Below are positions 15,425 through 25,500 of a DNA stretch of 64,000 bases, one piece after another; position 1 is the first letter of the stretch, and every line of letters starts with the position of its first letter. Location: positions 1 through 64,000 of the forward strand of contig CANQHG010000004.1 in NCBI GenBank assembly GCA_947623655.1, in the 5' to 3' direction. The DNA is from an uncultured Clostridia bacterium. GTDB taxonomy: Bacteria; Bacillota; Clostridia; Christensenellales; Borkfalkiaceae. The notes beneath the pieces are model-generated. The model was not told the origin of the DNA. It was given only the letters and a program-made list of their open reading frames with translations, and did no database searches. A program made the translations under genes and the position numbers.

Positions 15425-16781
15425 AGTTTTTCTCGTTTTCGGCATGATCATCGTCGAATTTCTTGCGGAACTTCTTCTCTTTTCGGCGATGCTTCTCAGA
15501 AAACTCAAACGGCGTAAGGGATTCGCGTGGCGGCTCCCGCTCTCCGTTGTCGCCCTCTTTGCCGTCGGGCTGCTCGCCGCATGGTTTTATTCCGCTTTCG
15601 GGGAGAACGCTTTCGGCCGCATCGCCGTCTATCTCGTTCTCTTTACTGTGTTTACTTCGCTTGCGGCCTGGTGCTTTGAGGGACCTTTTTTCACCGTCCT
15701 TTTCTGCTGTGCGCTCGCCTATGCGGCGCAGAACCTCGCCTACAAGCTCTTTCTCATCTTCTGGACGGCGGGGGAAGCTTTCCGCTTGTTTGACGGATGG
15801 GGAGACCGCTTCAGTCTCTGTTACCGTCTCATCTATTATTCTTTCCTGCTCGCGTGTGCGGCGGCGGAATATTTCTTTTTTCTGCGCCGCGTGGCGGGAC
15901 GGCTCGCCACTTGCGATCTCGACAGCCGCATGCTCGCCTTTGCCGTGTCTGCCCTCGCGGTCACGATCATTCTGTGTTCTTTCGAAGACGTCTACTTCGC
16001 CCGTCTCAGCGTGGAGAGGGAGAACAGATTTGAGGCCGCCGATCTCGTTGTCCTCAGGGAGACGGGCAATGCCTTTTCGGCCGTGTGCTGTATCATCGTC
16101 TTTCTGCTCTCCTATAAGACGCTCGAGGAGCGGGAACTCAGCCGCGAAGTTGATTATCTCAAGCATGCGATCCGTCAGAGCGAACGGCAGTATCACATCT
16201 CCAAGGATACCATCGACCTCATCAACATCAAGTGTCACGACATCCGCTACAGGCTCGGGATGCTCGCTTCCGAGGTCCCCGTGCTCGAGGACATCCGCAA
16301 GGACGTCTCCATCTACGATTCCCGTATCGAGACGGGCAGTCCGCTCCTCAACGTCCTCCTCACCGAAAAGAGCCTCTATTGTGAACAGAACAACATCAAC
16401 ATCTCTTGCATGATCGACGGCGGAAAGCTCGGTTTCATCGAGGAGGGAGACCTCTACTGCCTCTTCGGCAACCTCATCGACAACGCTCTCGACGCCGTTA
16501 AAAAGATCGCAGAGCCCGAGCGCAGGATCATTGACCTCGTTGTCAAGCAAAAGGGCGATCTTCTCCTCGTGCAAGAGGAGAACTATTTCGACGGCGAGTT
16601 GGAATTCACAGACGGTCTGCCCGTCACGACGAAAGGGGACAGGGAGCATCACGGTTTCGGCATGCGCTCGCTCAGGCTCATCGCGCGCAAGTACGGCGGA
16701 GAACTCTCCGCGTACGTCAAGGGAGACGTCTTTCATCTCAACATCATCTTCGGCGCCGAAGGCGCGCAGAACACACAGTAA
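15417..16781 (+). CDS. AgrC-like sensor histidine kinase (GHKL)
   Basis: A 454-residue kinase. The N-terminal 200 residues form about six membrane helices. A linker helix precedes the phospho-acceptor His274 in NIKCHDIRYRL, and a GHKL ATPase domain has the N box (LFGNLIDNALDA) and a G box (HGFGMRSL). It belongs to the HPK10-like group that pairs with LytTR regulators. The ATG at 15417 overlaps the end of the response regulator gene. No peptide-pheromone precursor or AgrB-like protease is visible nearby, so the signal is unknown. Confidence 0.88.
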   Translation: MTEVFLVFGMIIVEFLAELLLFSAMLLRKLKRRKGFAWRLPLSVVALFAVGLLAAWFYSAFGENAFGRIAVYLVLFTVFTSLAAWCFEGPFFTVLFCCALAYAAQNLAYKLFLIFWTAGEAFRLFDGWGDRFSLCYRLIYYSFLLACAAAEYFFFLRRVAGRLATCDLDSRMLAFAVSALAVTIILCSFEDVYFARLSVERENRFEAADLVVLRETGNAFSAVCCIIVFLLSYKTLEERELSREVDYLKHAIRQSERQYHISKDTIDLINIKCHDIRYRLGMLASEVPVLEDIRKDVSIYDSRIETGSPLLNVLLTEKSLYCEQNNINISCMIDGGKLGFIEEGDLYCLFGNLIDNALDAVKKIAEPERRIIDLVVKQKGDLLLVQEENYFDGELEFTDGLPVTTKGDREHHGFGMRSLRLIARKYGGELSAYVKGDVFHLNIIFGAEGAQNTQ

Positions 16782-16783
16782 GG

Positions 16784-16812
16784 TCTTCCCGCACCGTGGC
16801 GGCACGGGAAGA
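16784..16812 (+). terminator. Hairpin after the kinase gene
   Basis: TCTTCCCG (16784-16791) pairs perfectly with CGGGAAGA (16805-16812). No T-run follows, so it may be a partial terminator or an mRNA-processing/stability structure before the GT2 gene. Confidence 0.45.
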
Positions 16813-16832
16813 AGGGGATAAAGGAAGAAAGT

Positions 16833-18119
16833 ATGGGTTATCTTGAAATCGTAGGCATTGTTTTCGGGGCGATATGGTTCGTTTTTCTCGTGGCAATGTT
16901 CCATTACGGCGTTTTTTCGGTGATCGGCATCTTTGCGGGGAAGCGCTTTCCGAAGCGGGAGGAAAAACTGCGCTACGGTATTGTCATCAGCGCGCGGAAC
17001 GAGGAGAAAGTCATCGGCGAACTGCTCGACAGCATTTGGCAGAACGGCTATCCGCATGAAAAGTTGCAGGTTTTCGTCGTGGCGCACAACTGTACCGACA
17101 AAACGGCGGAGGTCGCCCGCGCCCACGGGGCGATGGTGTACGAGTACGACAACGACAAGGAGTGCGTGCTCGGCTTTGCTTACCGTTACCTCTTCAAGTG
17201 CATCGAAAGGGACTACGGCACGCAGTCTTACGACGGATTTTTCATCATCAATGCAGACAACATTTTGCCTCCCGGCTATCTCTCGAAGATGAACGACGCC
17301 TACCTCTTCTACGACAGGAAGTATGCAGTCACCTCTTTCCGCAATTCGAGCAACTTCGGCGATAACTATATGTCCTGCCTCTACGGGATCTTTTTTCTTG
17401 CCGCATGCCGCTTCGAGGCGCGCGGGAGAACGTATTGCGGTTGTTCCACCCGCGTCTCGGGGACGGGTTACGTCATGCCTGCGAGCTATGTAAAGGACGG
17501 CTGGAACTATGTCACGCTCACCGAGGATTGGGAGTTTACGGCCGATCAGATCGCGCAGGGCAATAAGATCATGTACTGCGACGAGGCGGAATTTTTCGAC
17601 GAACAGCCCACCTCCGTGCCGGTCATGCTGCGGCAGAGGCTGCGCTGGGCGCGCGGGCATACGATCGTCTTTTTCACCCGCTTTGCGCGCCTTGTCAGGG
17701 AACTCTTTACCCCGCGGAAGAAAGGGGGGAAAGACAACAAATTTTCACAGTACGACATCGCCGTCTCTATCCTTCCCTCGGGCGCGATCGGCGTCGGGCT
17801 TTGGCTCTTGCAAGTCGGCCTCATCGCCTTTGCGCCTCTCTTCGGCTACGAGGCCGCAAAGGTATGGATCTTGTATGCCATCGTCTCGGCGGCCGCGTTC
17901 GTCTTTTCTTACACGATCACCATGCTTACGGGCGCGCTGCTCATGCTCCTCGAGCGCAGGCGCATCCCCAAGGTCGGTTTCTTCCGCCGCCTCGCCGCTC
18001 TCCTCCTCTGGCCGTTTTTCCTGCTGCTCAACGTCATTCTCGACGTCGTATCTCTCTTTGTGAAAAATCTGGTCTGGAAGCCCATTCCGCATGTCGGCAA
18101 GAAAGAAAAAAAGGGATGA
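16833..18119 (+). CDS. GT2-family membrane glycosyltransferase
   Basis: A 428-residue protein with an N-terminal helix, a GT-A catalytic domain and three or so C-terminal helices. Visible motifs: GIVISARNEEKVIGELL (nucleotide binding), FIINADNILP (DxD-like), EDWEFTADQ (catalytic ED) and RQRLRWARGHT (QxxRW-like). These resemble cellulose/hyaluronan synthase-type and other processive GT2 enzymes; the shorter membrane part means it may add single sugars to a lipid or surface polymer. It begins 50 nt after the kinase gene with AAGGAAG upstream and ends at a terminator. Sugar donor and product are unknown. Confidence 0.82.
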   Translation: MGYLEIVGIVFGAIWFVFLVAMFHYGVFSVIGIFAGKRFPKREEKLRYGIVISARNEEKVIGELLDSIWQNGYPHEKLQVFVVAHNCTDKTAEVARAHGAMVYEYDNDKECVLGFAYRYLFKCIERDYGTQSYDGFFIINADNILPPGYLSKMNDAYLFYDRKYAVTSFRNSSNFGDNYMSCLYGIFFLAACRFEARGRTYCGCSTRVSGTGYVMPASYVKDGWNYVTLTEDWEFTADQIAQGNKIMYCDEAEFFDEQPTSVPVMLRQRLRWARGHTIVFFTRFARLVRELFTPRKKGGKDNKFSQYDIAVSILPSGAIGVGLWLLQVGLIAFAPLFGYEAAKVWILYAIVSAAAFVFSYTITMLTGALLMLLERRRIPKVGFFRRLAALLLWPFFLLLNVILDVVSLFVKNLVWKPIPHVGKKEKKG

Positions 18120-18163
18120 GGGGGCGCCGCCCGCAATCGATGTAACAAAACTGCAATTTGAGA

Positions 18164-18189
18164 AACGCTTCTTGACCGAAGCGTTTTTT
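18164..18189 (+). terminator. Terminator after the GT2 gene
   Basis: AACGCTTC (18164-18171) pairs with GAAGCGTT (18178-18185) and runs into a T-tract. Confidence 0.85.
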
Positions 18190-18200
18190 GTTATTAAAAT
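18172..18200 (+). promoter_or_regulatory. Candidate lichenase promoter overlapping the terminator
   Basis: TTGACC (18172-18177), the loop of the preceding terminator, and TAAAAT (18195-18200) are 17 bp apart. This compact arrangement would start the lichenase transcript within the terminator of the previous one. Confidence 0.5.
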
Positions 18201-18230
18201 GTTGACGAACAATGATAAGGAGGAAACAGT

Positions 18231-21212
18231 ATGAAAGCAAAAACAGCGTTTGCGCTTGTGCTTACGGCAGCGCTCGGATTGGGAACGCTCGCGGGCTGCG
18301 GCGGCAACGGCACAGAGAAAAATTTGACGGACGCCGCGCTCACGGGGGATTATCTTGCGGATTTCTCCAAGGGAGATCCCGGGAAAAAAGTTCTCTTTCC
18401 GACGAGCGGCTACACCAACGGCACAGTGTTCAACACACAGTGGGACGCTTCCCAACTCACCTATTCGGAGGGGCAGATGCACCTCGGCCTTGCGGAGAAT
18501 CCCGAGGGCACGCTCGAGGCGAGAACGCAGTGGTACGGCGGGGAGGCGCGTACGGCCTATTACTTCGGCTACGGCGACTATGAAGTCCGCATGAAGCCCT
18601 CCACATCCGTGGGGACGGCTTCGACGTTCTTCGTCTGCACGGGGAACTACGACGTATGGCCGGACGGCACGCAAAACCCTTGGGACGAGATCGATATCGA
18701 ATTCCTCGGCAAGGACACAACAAAAGTCCAGTTCAACTACTTTGCCGACGGCACGGGCGGACACGAGCACATGTACGATCTCGGCTTCGACGCAAGCGAG
18801 GAGTTCCATAACTACGGCTTCCGCTGGGCGGAGAACTATATCACTTGGTTCGTGGACGGAAAGCCCGTCTACCGCGTCGACAAGGCGAATATCAAGGCGG
18901 GCGAGGCCTTCCCCAAGACGGCGGGCCGCGTCCTCATGAACTATTGGGCGGGCGCACCCGGCTTCGGCGACAATACCGCCGAGGGCTGGATGGGCAAGTT
19001 CGAGGGCCCCGACCAAAAGACTGCAGACTATCAGTGGGTCAAGACTTCGGCCGTGAAGCAGGCCCCTCCCGCGGGAGATCCCTACGCCCCCGCAAAGGGA
19101 GACGCCTACGAGGGCGATTGGAGCAAGGAGACCGCGGTCGAGATGAACTTCGCTTCCGCGGAGGAATACACCGTGACGCCTGCGGCGGATAAGAAGTCCG
19201 CGCAGATCACCTATACGGACGTCGCGGGCAACAGCTATCACAACGTTCAGACGGACGTCACCGAGGCTGCCGCGGGACACGGATTCATGCAGCTCACCGC
19301 CAAGAACAACGGCACCGCTCCCGTCTCTCTCCGCATCAACGTGCAAAACGCCGAAGACAAGGCGATCAACGCCGCGGCGTCGCAGGACGGCGAAAAGGTT
19401 GAGACCGATCTCGTGTACGGCGGCTCCTTCTTCACGATCGAGGCAGGCAAGGCCGCCGTGTGCGAAGTGAAATATGCGGGGATCGCGTCGGCCGTTCAGC
19501 TCATGATCGACTCCTCCACCAACAAGGCGGACAAGAGCAGCGGCAACATCACCGTATCGGGGCTGAAATTCGCGGGAGAAGGGGAAGAACCCCCGAAGGC
19601 CGATGCCACAGATTGGAGCAAAGTGGCGGCGCAAGAGCTCGGCTTTGCGGACAGCGAACCCTTCACCGTTGCCCTCTCTGAGGACAAATTGTCCGCAGAC
19701 GTCACTTATACGGCGGCGGAGGGCGCTACCTATACGAACATCGAAATGACGGCTCCCGCCGCGGCGGCAAATGCCGATCTCGCTCACTTCACGGTCAAAA
19801 ACAACGGCGAAAAGGACGTGTATCTCCGTATCAGTCTTATCAACAACGAAAAAGACGCGGAGAACGTGGCGAGCGGTTATACCAAGAGTTCGGACGTCAA
19901 CGTCTCCGCAACGATGAACGGCGCGGCCGTGGAGACCAACCTCACGAACGGCGGTTCTTATTTCACCATTCCTGCGGGTGCCGAAGTAGAGTGCGTCATC
20001 AAGTATGAAGGCACGGTCGACAGGATCCAGCTCATGCCCGACACCGCGAAGTGGGAAGATGAGGAAACGCACGCGGGCAATATCACCGTCTCTGCGCTCA
20101 AGTTCGCAAAGAGCGGCGAGGCTCCCGAAGAACCCGCTCCCTCCCTTCCCGCAGCGGACAACAAGGGCGTTACGGTGAACGGTACCAAGCTCGCGGTTAC
20201 GGGCAATACGGAGGATTATGTCGTCATTTCCGACGAGGCAAAAAATACGCTCCGCGTCGTTTATGCGGACCTTGCGGGCGCGACCTATAAGAACCTTTGG
20301 ATGGACGCGACCGAGATCGCCCGCACGAAGAACGTTTTCAGCGTAAAAGTGACGAACAACGGCACCGAAAAGCTCACTTTCCGCATCGACATCGAGAGCG
20401 TCACGAAGCATGGTGATAACAATATCGTCGCCTGCAACCAAAGCGCCACACAGGACGGCGCGGAGGTTTGGACCGATCTTGCATGGGGCGGCTCCAAGTT
20501 CGAGATCAAAGCCGGGGCAACGGCGGTCTGCGCCGTTACATACGACACTTCGATGGGCCCCACCAACGTCAAGATGTACTTCGACACCTGCATCAACGAA
20601 GACACCGCAAAGCACAGCGGTGACGTGTTGCTCGCCGATATGGCTTTCACGGGAACGGGCAGTTATGCGCCTACGCCGGCGGATCCCACGGGCGACCCCG
20701 TTGCGCTCACTTTCAACATGGAGGCCAATTCGGGCTACACCATGTCTGCGGGCGAAGAGAATAAATCGTGGACGCTCAGCTACGTCGGCAAGGGCAACAC
20801 CTATAAGCCCGTGACCGCCGACTGCGCCGAACTCGCCGTGGGGAAGAACACTTTCACGATCACGATCAAGAACAACAAGGATACCGCCGTCACCGTTCGC
20901 GTGGACGTACAGGGCACAACGCGGGTGGATACGAGCAACGGCGACGGCTCGGGTAGTGGCACGGACTGCACCAATAAGTCTGCGACCTGCACGGGCGGCG
21001 GCTCGGACCTCTACACCGACCTTACATGGGGCGGCACGAAAGTCACCCTTGCGGCGGGCGAGGAAGTCACCCTCACCATCACCTATGACGAGACGATGGA
21101 GCAGGGCGCGGTGAAGAACATTCTCATCTTTGTCGACTCGATGGGCGGCGATGACAACGATCATGACGCGAGCGTCACGGTCAGCGGGTTCATCTTCTCC
21201 AACAAAGAGTAA
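18231..21212 (+). CDS. GH16 lichenase lipoprotein with four repeated C-terminal modules
   Basis: A 993-residue secreted lipoprotein (signal with LAGC lipobox, Cys near 23). The GH16 domain (about 45-285) contains WDEIDIEFLGKD, the exact motif of Bacillus beta-1,3-1,4-glucanases, with Glu153 nucleophile, Asp155 and Glu157 acid/base, followed by TTKVQFNYF. It should cut mixed-linkage beta-glucan (EC 3.2.1.73). The rest is four tandem modules of roughly 160 residues, each beginning with a D-W-S-K or similar strand, containing 'F.VKNNG....LRI' and 'TDL.WGG..F.I.AG' motifs and ending in 'VSGLKF'. They look like beta-sandwich carbohydrate-binding modules but I cannot assign a CBM family. AAGGAGG precedes the ATG. 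Confidence 0.9.
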   Translation: MKAKTAFALVLTAALGLGTLAGCGGNGTEKNLTDAALTGDYLADFSKGDPGKKVLFPTSGYTNGTVFNTQWDASQLTYSEGQMHLGLAENPEGTLEARTQWYGGEARTAYYFGYGDYEVRMKPSTSVGTASTFFVCTGNYDVWPDGTQNPWDEIDIEFLGKDTTKVQFNYFADGTGGHEHMYDLGFDASEEFHNYGFRWAENYITWFVDGKPVYRVDKANIKAGEAFPKTAGRVLMNYWAGAPGFGDNTAEGWMGKFEGPDQKTADYQWVKTSAVKQAPPAGDPYAPAKGDAYEGDWSKETAVEMNFASAEEYTVTPAADKKSAQITYTDVAGNSYHNVQTDVTEAAAGHGFMQLTAKNNGTAPVSLRINVQNAEDKAINAAASQDGEKVETDLVYGGSFFTIEAGKAAVCEVKYAGIASAVQLMIDSSTNKADKSSGNITVSGLKFAGEGEEPPKADATDWSKVAAQELGFADSEPFTVALSEDKLSADVTYTAAEGATYTNIEMTAPAAAANADLAHFTVKNNGEKDVYLRISLINNEKDAENVASGYTKSSDVNVSATMNGAAVETNLTNGGSYFTIPAGAEVECVIKYEGTVDRIQLMPDTAKWEDEETHAGNITVSALKFAKSGEAPEEPAPSLPAADNKGVTVNGTKLAVTGNTEDYVVISDEAKNTLRVVYADLAGATYKNLWMDATEIARTKNVFSVKVTNNGTEKLTFRIDIESVTKHGDNNIVACNQSATQDGAEVWTDLAWGGSKFEIKAGATAVCAVTYDTSMGPTNVKMYFDTCINEDTAKHSGDVLLADMAFTGTGSYAPTPADPTGDPVALTFNMEANSGYTMSAGEENKSWTLSYVGKGNTYKPVTADCAELAVGKNTFTITIKNNKDTAVTVRVDVQGTTRVDTSNGDGSGSGTDCTNKSATCTGGGSDLYTDLTWGGTKVTLAAGEEVTLTITYDETMEQGAVKNILIFVDSMGGDDNDHDASVTVSGFIFSNKE

Positions 21213-21230
21213 GCGGATAAAACAAAAGAA

Positions 21231-21256
21231 AAAGGAGACAGCGATGTCTCCTTTTT
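21231..21256 (+). terminator. Lichenase terminator
   Basis: AAAGGAGACA (21231-21240) and TGTCTCCTTT (21245-21254) pair perfectly around GCGA, followed by T's. Confidence 0.88.
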
Positions 21257-21263
21257 TGTCTGC

Positions 21264-21294
21264 AAAAAAACCGCTCCCCGCGGAGGGAAGCGGT
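21264..21294 (-). terminator. Terminator of the rpsF-ssb-rpsR operon
   Basis: On the minus strand ACCGCT-TCCC pairs with GGG-AGCGGT and runs into seven T's (21264-21270). It faces the lichenase terminator across a few bases. Confidence 0.8.
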
Positions 21295-21309
21295 GTAAAT
21301 GCTGTTTGC

Positions 21310-21663
21310 TCAGTCTGCCTTAAAAGGGATCAAAGCTGCGACGCGGGCACGCTTGATGGCGATGGCGACCTCTCTCTGGTGCTTCGCGCAGGTGCCTGTC
21401 ATGCGGCGGGGCAGGATTTTGCCGCCCTCGCTGATGAACTTCTTCAGCTTATTGACCTCTTTGTAGTCGATGGCGCTCTTTTCCTGGCAGAAGAGGCAGA
21501 CTTTTTTGAAGTTGGGCTTTTTGAAGCCGCGCTTTGCGGGACGGTCGCCTCTGTCGCGTTCGCGGCGGGGCTCTGTCGTCTCTTTCATCTCCTCTTTGAT
21601 CTCCGCTTCCGTGGGTTCCTCGTGAACTTCCTCAACGGTCCGGAGCTCTTCGTTTTCTTCCAT
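21310..21663 (-). CDS. rpsR: 30S ribosomal protein bS18
   Basis: A 117-residue small-subunit protein. The conserved S18 core (about 50-117) contains [24 protein letters not shown] and [23 protein letters not shown], the cysteine-containing (C+) form with CxxC and CxxH. The first 48 residues are an added charged, Glu-rich then Arg-rich extension; bacterial S18 is usually about 75-80 residues. The ATG at 21663 is 7 nt from AAGGAG; one two codons upstream is too close. Last gene of rpsF-ssb-rpsR. Confidence 0.95.
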   Translation of the reverse strand: MEENEELRTVEEVHEEPTEAEIKEEMKETTEPRRERDRGDRPAKRGFKKPNFKKVCLFCQEKSAIDYKEVNKLKKFISEGGKILPRRMTGTCAKHQREVAIAIKRARVAALIPFKAD

Positions 21664-21695
21664 GATCATTCTCCTTGAATTTTTAATTTGGGGAC

Positions 21696-22133
21696 TCAGA
21701 ACGGAATATCACCGTCGTCGTCAAAAGATTCGAGCGCGGGCTTTTTCTTGGGCGTACCCGTGCCGACGCTCTTGGGTGCGGCGGGAACGTCGTAAAAGTC
21801 GTCTCCTGCGCTCTGGTTCCTCGCAGTGAGGAATTCGATATCTTGCGCGACAATGTCTACCGCGGTGCGGCGGTTCCCTTGGTTATCTTCGTAGTTGCGG
21901 ATCTGGATACTGCCCGATACCGCCACTTTGTTGCCCTTTTTGCAGTACTTGCCGACATTTTCGGCGAGCCCGCGCCAAGCGGTTACGTTGAAGAAATCCG
22001 TCTGTCTTTCGCCGTCGCTCGAAGAATAGCTGCGGTTGACGGCGATCGAGAAGCGGCACATGGGGATCCCGCTGTTGGTCTCGGACATATCGGGGTCGCG
22101 CGTGAGATTTCCGATCAAAAACACCTTATTCAT
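21696..22133 (-). CDS. ssb: Single-stranded DNA-binding protein
   Basis: A 145-residue SSB: N-terminal OB fold ([47 protein letters not shown]), a linker, and the acidic tip DDDGDIPF that recruits replication and repair partners. It lies between rpsF and rpsR as in most Firmicutes, one base after the rpsF stop. Confidence 0.97.
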   Translation of the reverse strand: MNKVFLIGNLTRDPDMSETNSGIPMCRFSIAVNRSYSSSDGERQTDFFNVTAWRGLAENVGKYCKKGNKVAVSGSIQIRNYEDNQGNRRTAVDIVAQDIEFLTARNQSAGDDFYDVPAAPKSVGTGTPKKKPALESFDDDGDIPF

Positions 22134-22134
22134 T

Positions 22135-22425
22135 TTACTTTTCCTCTTTCTTTGTGATCACACGGCGAAGCATGTCGGCTGAAATTCCCGCAACACGGTC
22201 GAGCTCTTTGATAACGGCGCCTTCGGCAACAAAGTTCATGAGAGCGAAGTAGGCTTCTGTCTGGAACTGAATGGGATAGGCCGTTTTGCGGACGCCCCAT
22301 TTGTCGACAGATTCTACGCTTCCGCCCATCGACGTCACGATATCGGCATACTTTTTGAGTTCCGCCTCTCTCGCTTCGTCTTCCATGTCGCTCTTGAGGA
22401 GCATGAGCATCTCGTACTTCTGCAT
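22135..22425 (-). CDS. rpsF: 30S ribosomal protein bS6
   Basis: A 96-residue bS6 (MQKYEMLMLLKSDM, VDKWGVRKTAYPI, FNF-like strand FALMNFVAE). S6 binds S18 on the 30S platform. The ATG at 22425 is 8 nt from GGAGG; a GTG three codons upstream overlaps that motif and is less likely. First gene of the operon. rplI is not attached. Confidence 0.95.
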   Translation of the reverse strand: MQKYEMLMLLKSDMEDEAREAELKKYADIVTSMGGSVESVDKWGVRKTAYPIQFQTEAYFALMNFVAEGAVIKELDRVAGISADMLRRVITKKEEK

Positions 22426-22450
22426 AATTTTCACCTCCCGGACTTATTCG

Positions 22451-22511
22451 GCATGCGATCTCCGCATGCAAGGTTTGTAACTATTATAGCCGTTTTTTCC
22501 CCATTCGTCAA
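22451..22511 (-). promoter_or_regulatory. rpsF promoter and leader hairpin
   Basis: On the minus strand TTGACG (22506-22511) and TATAAT (22483-22488) are 17 bp apart. In the short leader GCATGCG (22463-22469 arm) pairs with CGCATGC (22451-22457). rpsF leaders in many bacteria bind the S6:S18 complex for autoregulation; this hairpin is in the right place but I could not verify the required CCG-containing bulge. Confidence 0.6.
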
Positions 22512-22561
22512 CGGATTTCCGCGGAGAAAAGGGAGATTTTTTTGCGGAAAGCGTCAACCGC

Positions 22562-22589
22562 AAAAAACCCGCCGCTTGCGGGCGGCGGG
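22562..22589 (-). terminator. Terminator of the 1131-residue protein gene
   Basis: CCCGCCGC and GCGGCGGG (22568-22589) pair, with six T's following on the minus strand (22562-22567). Confidence 0.85.
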
Positions 22590-22597
22590 AAAGTTTC

Positions 22598-25500
22598 TCA
22601 GTGGCCGAATGTTTCGGAGATGTGGCGGATCAGCTTGATGACGCCGCTGATCGTCAGCTCGTTGAGGTTGGTATAGTAACCTCCGTCATCTTTCTGGTAT
22701 TGGAAATGCTCGATAGAGATGTCGGGGCTTTCGTCGATCAGTTCGTGGAGATACATCTGCCCGAGCGTGATGGAGTTGATCTCGCCCGTGATCTTCGTGA
22801 TGAGATGTCCCATTTCCGTGATAGGGGTGTCGGCGCCCGTTTCGTTGTCCATCTCGAGAAGGAGATACCACACGCCCGCATGATAAGCGACGAGTTCGGT
22901 ATTCTGCTGCCCTTGAACGGTGCCGAAGTACCGCGTTTCGACCTGTGTTTGCGCATAGGAAGTGCCGCCGTCCTCGGGGGCATACCGCAATGTGACATCC
23001 GTCTTGAGCATATAGTAGTATTTATCGGGTTGGCCTTCCGACTTCTCGGTGAGGATGCGCTTTCCTTCTACCGCCGTTCCGTCGTGCTTATAGGCATATA
23101 CGGGCTCGAGGTCATGGCGCACGCCTTCCGCGTCGAGATAATAACAGGAGAAATCGTCGGACAGAACTTCTTCTTGTCCCGAGTATCTTTGCCATTGGGA
23201 AGAATCGCCGTTGTCGTAGTTGACGACGAGGTAATGGTCGACGCTTCTTTCGACATAGATCTTTTCTTCGGCGTATGCGTTGTGTTTGACGAGTGCGTCG
23301 TCTACTTTCGTCCAGCCCGCCTCGTCGCTTCCCTTATACCAGCCCGCGAACACTTCCGTCTGCGAGCCTGTCACAAAGTAGCGGGTGACGACCGAGCCTG
23401 CGTCGGGCTTATCGGTCTGGTTGACGCGGACCTGAGGATCGTATGCCGACTTTTTCGCGTAGGAGCGGATCTCGTCGCCGAACACCTGCTCGATGGTGAG
23501 TTGCTGGATCGCATTGCCGATCTCATTGATCTGCTTGTGGCGGAGCGTTGCGAGGATCTTGTTGCCCGTGAAAGCGTCTTCGCCGAGCACGTCTTCGAGC
23601 GTGAGCGTATCGATGCTCGTGGAGACTTCGCCGATGGACATATCGTGCAGCGCTTTCAGCATCTGAGGCGTATCGGGGCTCGCAAGGTCGATCGTAATGA
23701 CGTCGGACAGGCTGAGCGCGTCGATCTTCGATTGGTCGGAGAGTTCGCTGATGCGCCAATCCTGCATGGCTTTCATGATGTTGGAAGATTGGGCGTTGAT
23801 CGTGATGATCTGGCTGAGCTTGAGCCGCTCGATCCGCGTCTGTTTGTTGAGGTCGCCGAGCGTCCAGTCGGACATGGCGCTCATGAGCTTGGAAGAGGAA
23901 CTGTCGTTCAGCACGTCGCCGATCTTGAGGGATTCCACTTTGCTCTGGTCCTGCAGATCGGAGAGCGTCCAGGTCTGCATGGCTTTCATGATCCCAGAAG
24001 AAGAGTCGTCGATCTCGAGGATCTGCCCGATCTCAAGGCTCTCGATCATGTCTTGGTCTTTGAGGTCGTCGATGGTCCAATCCTGCATGGCCTGCATGAT
24101 GGCAGAGGAGCTTTCGGTGATCTCGAGAAGGGAGCCGAGGGTCACGCCGTCGAGAAGGTTGGCGTCTTCCGCGGTGAGATCGCCCACTGTCTTTTTGGGA
24201 TAGGGCTTTCCGTCGGGGTCGTTGGGATCGGGGAGCATGACGACTTTGAGCGCGTCGCCCTCGCCCTCGAGAATATATCTGCCGCCGCCGACATATTGAA
24301 GGGTCTCGTTGCCCTCGTCGTCTACAACGGTCTCCGTCTTGTATTTGCCGTTTTCATCTTTAACATATTCGCCGTTTTCTTTCTTGAGCTCGTTGCCATA
24401 GGCGACAGTGCGCATGATCGCGTCGGAACCGGGCTTGATGCCGAGAACGGATTCCACCTGCAAACTGTCGATAACGGCGGAGGAGTTCGTTGTGAGGTCG
24501 CCGAGCGTTCTCTCCGCGTGGCCCGCTTTCATCACGATGAGCCCGTCGTCCGAGATCTCGTAATCCTCGCCTTCATTGCCGTAGCAGAGGGAATACATCA
24601 TGGAGTTCGCGTCGCGGTCGGCAACTTTTTCTGCCGTGTTGAGTTCGAGGAGCGCGCCGAGGGAAAGATCGTTGAGGAAAGAGTCGGATTCGTTGAGGAG
24701 GGTATTGACCGTCGTTGCGGCCTTGCCGCCCTCGATCGCCTGTACGTACTCGGCGCCCTGCATGCTCTCAAAGCGGTAGTCGGTGCCCTCGGTGCCATAG
24801 CACAGCGTGTAGACTATGGCGTCGCCCGCGTCTTTTTCGCTCTCGAGACGAATGTCGAGGCCGAGGAAAGAGCCGAGCTCGATTCCGCCGAGCACGTCCA
24901 TGATGCCGCCGTCGTAGTTATCCCCGTCTTGTGCGTCCGCCTTGAGCGTGGGAATGAGGTCGGTGATGTTCTTGGGTTTTTTGCCGTCTTTCATTTCGAC
25001 GACGGTCGTGGCGTTCCCGTCGGCGTCTGTCCCTTCGCCGATCGTGTAGTCCACGCCGAATTTGCCGTAGCTGAGCGCGTACATGGGCGCGTTATCGTTG
25101 ATCTTCTCGAGCGTGACGCCTGTGTCGAGTCCGAGAATGGGCCCGAGTTCCACCTGGGGAAGAAGTTCGTTCTTCGCATAGCTGCCGAGTTCGGAGAACT
25201 TCTGCTGCTTGATGGCGTTGAGATCGAGCGAAATGCCGAGATCCTGCAAGTTCTGATCGACGAGATCGTTGAGGTATGTGTCGATGAGCGGAGAATACTT
25301 GGCGAACGTCTCCAGCGTGAGCTCGGAGGGGTTTGCAAGCAGGTTGACGTCTTTCATCACGTCTTCATAGACTTCGAAGAGAGACTTTTCGAGATAGGCC
25401 GTGCTGAGGAACTGTTCGGGATCTTCGATGCCGAGCGTGGAAAGCACGTCTTTGGAGGGGCCGCTGAGCAAAATGGCGCCTGCGCCCGCAAGTCCGCCGA

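Noticed and set aside
17745..21164. A 1139-codon open frame antisense to the lichenase gene (and similar long antisense frames at 32303-35674, 22601-25780, 15348-17660 and 12159-13301)
   Set aside because: They mirror genes with clear motifs, have no ribosome binding sites and arise from G/C-ending codons on the opposite strand. Their products are Arg/Val/His-rich with no family motif.
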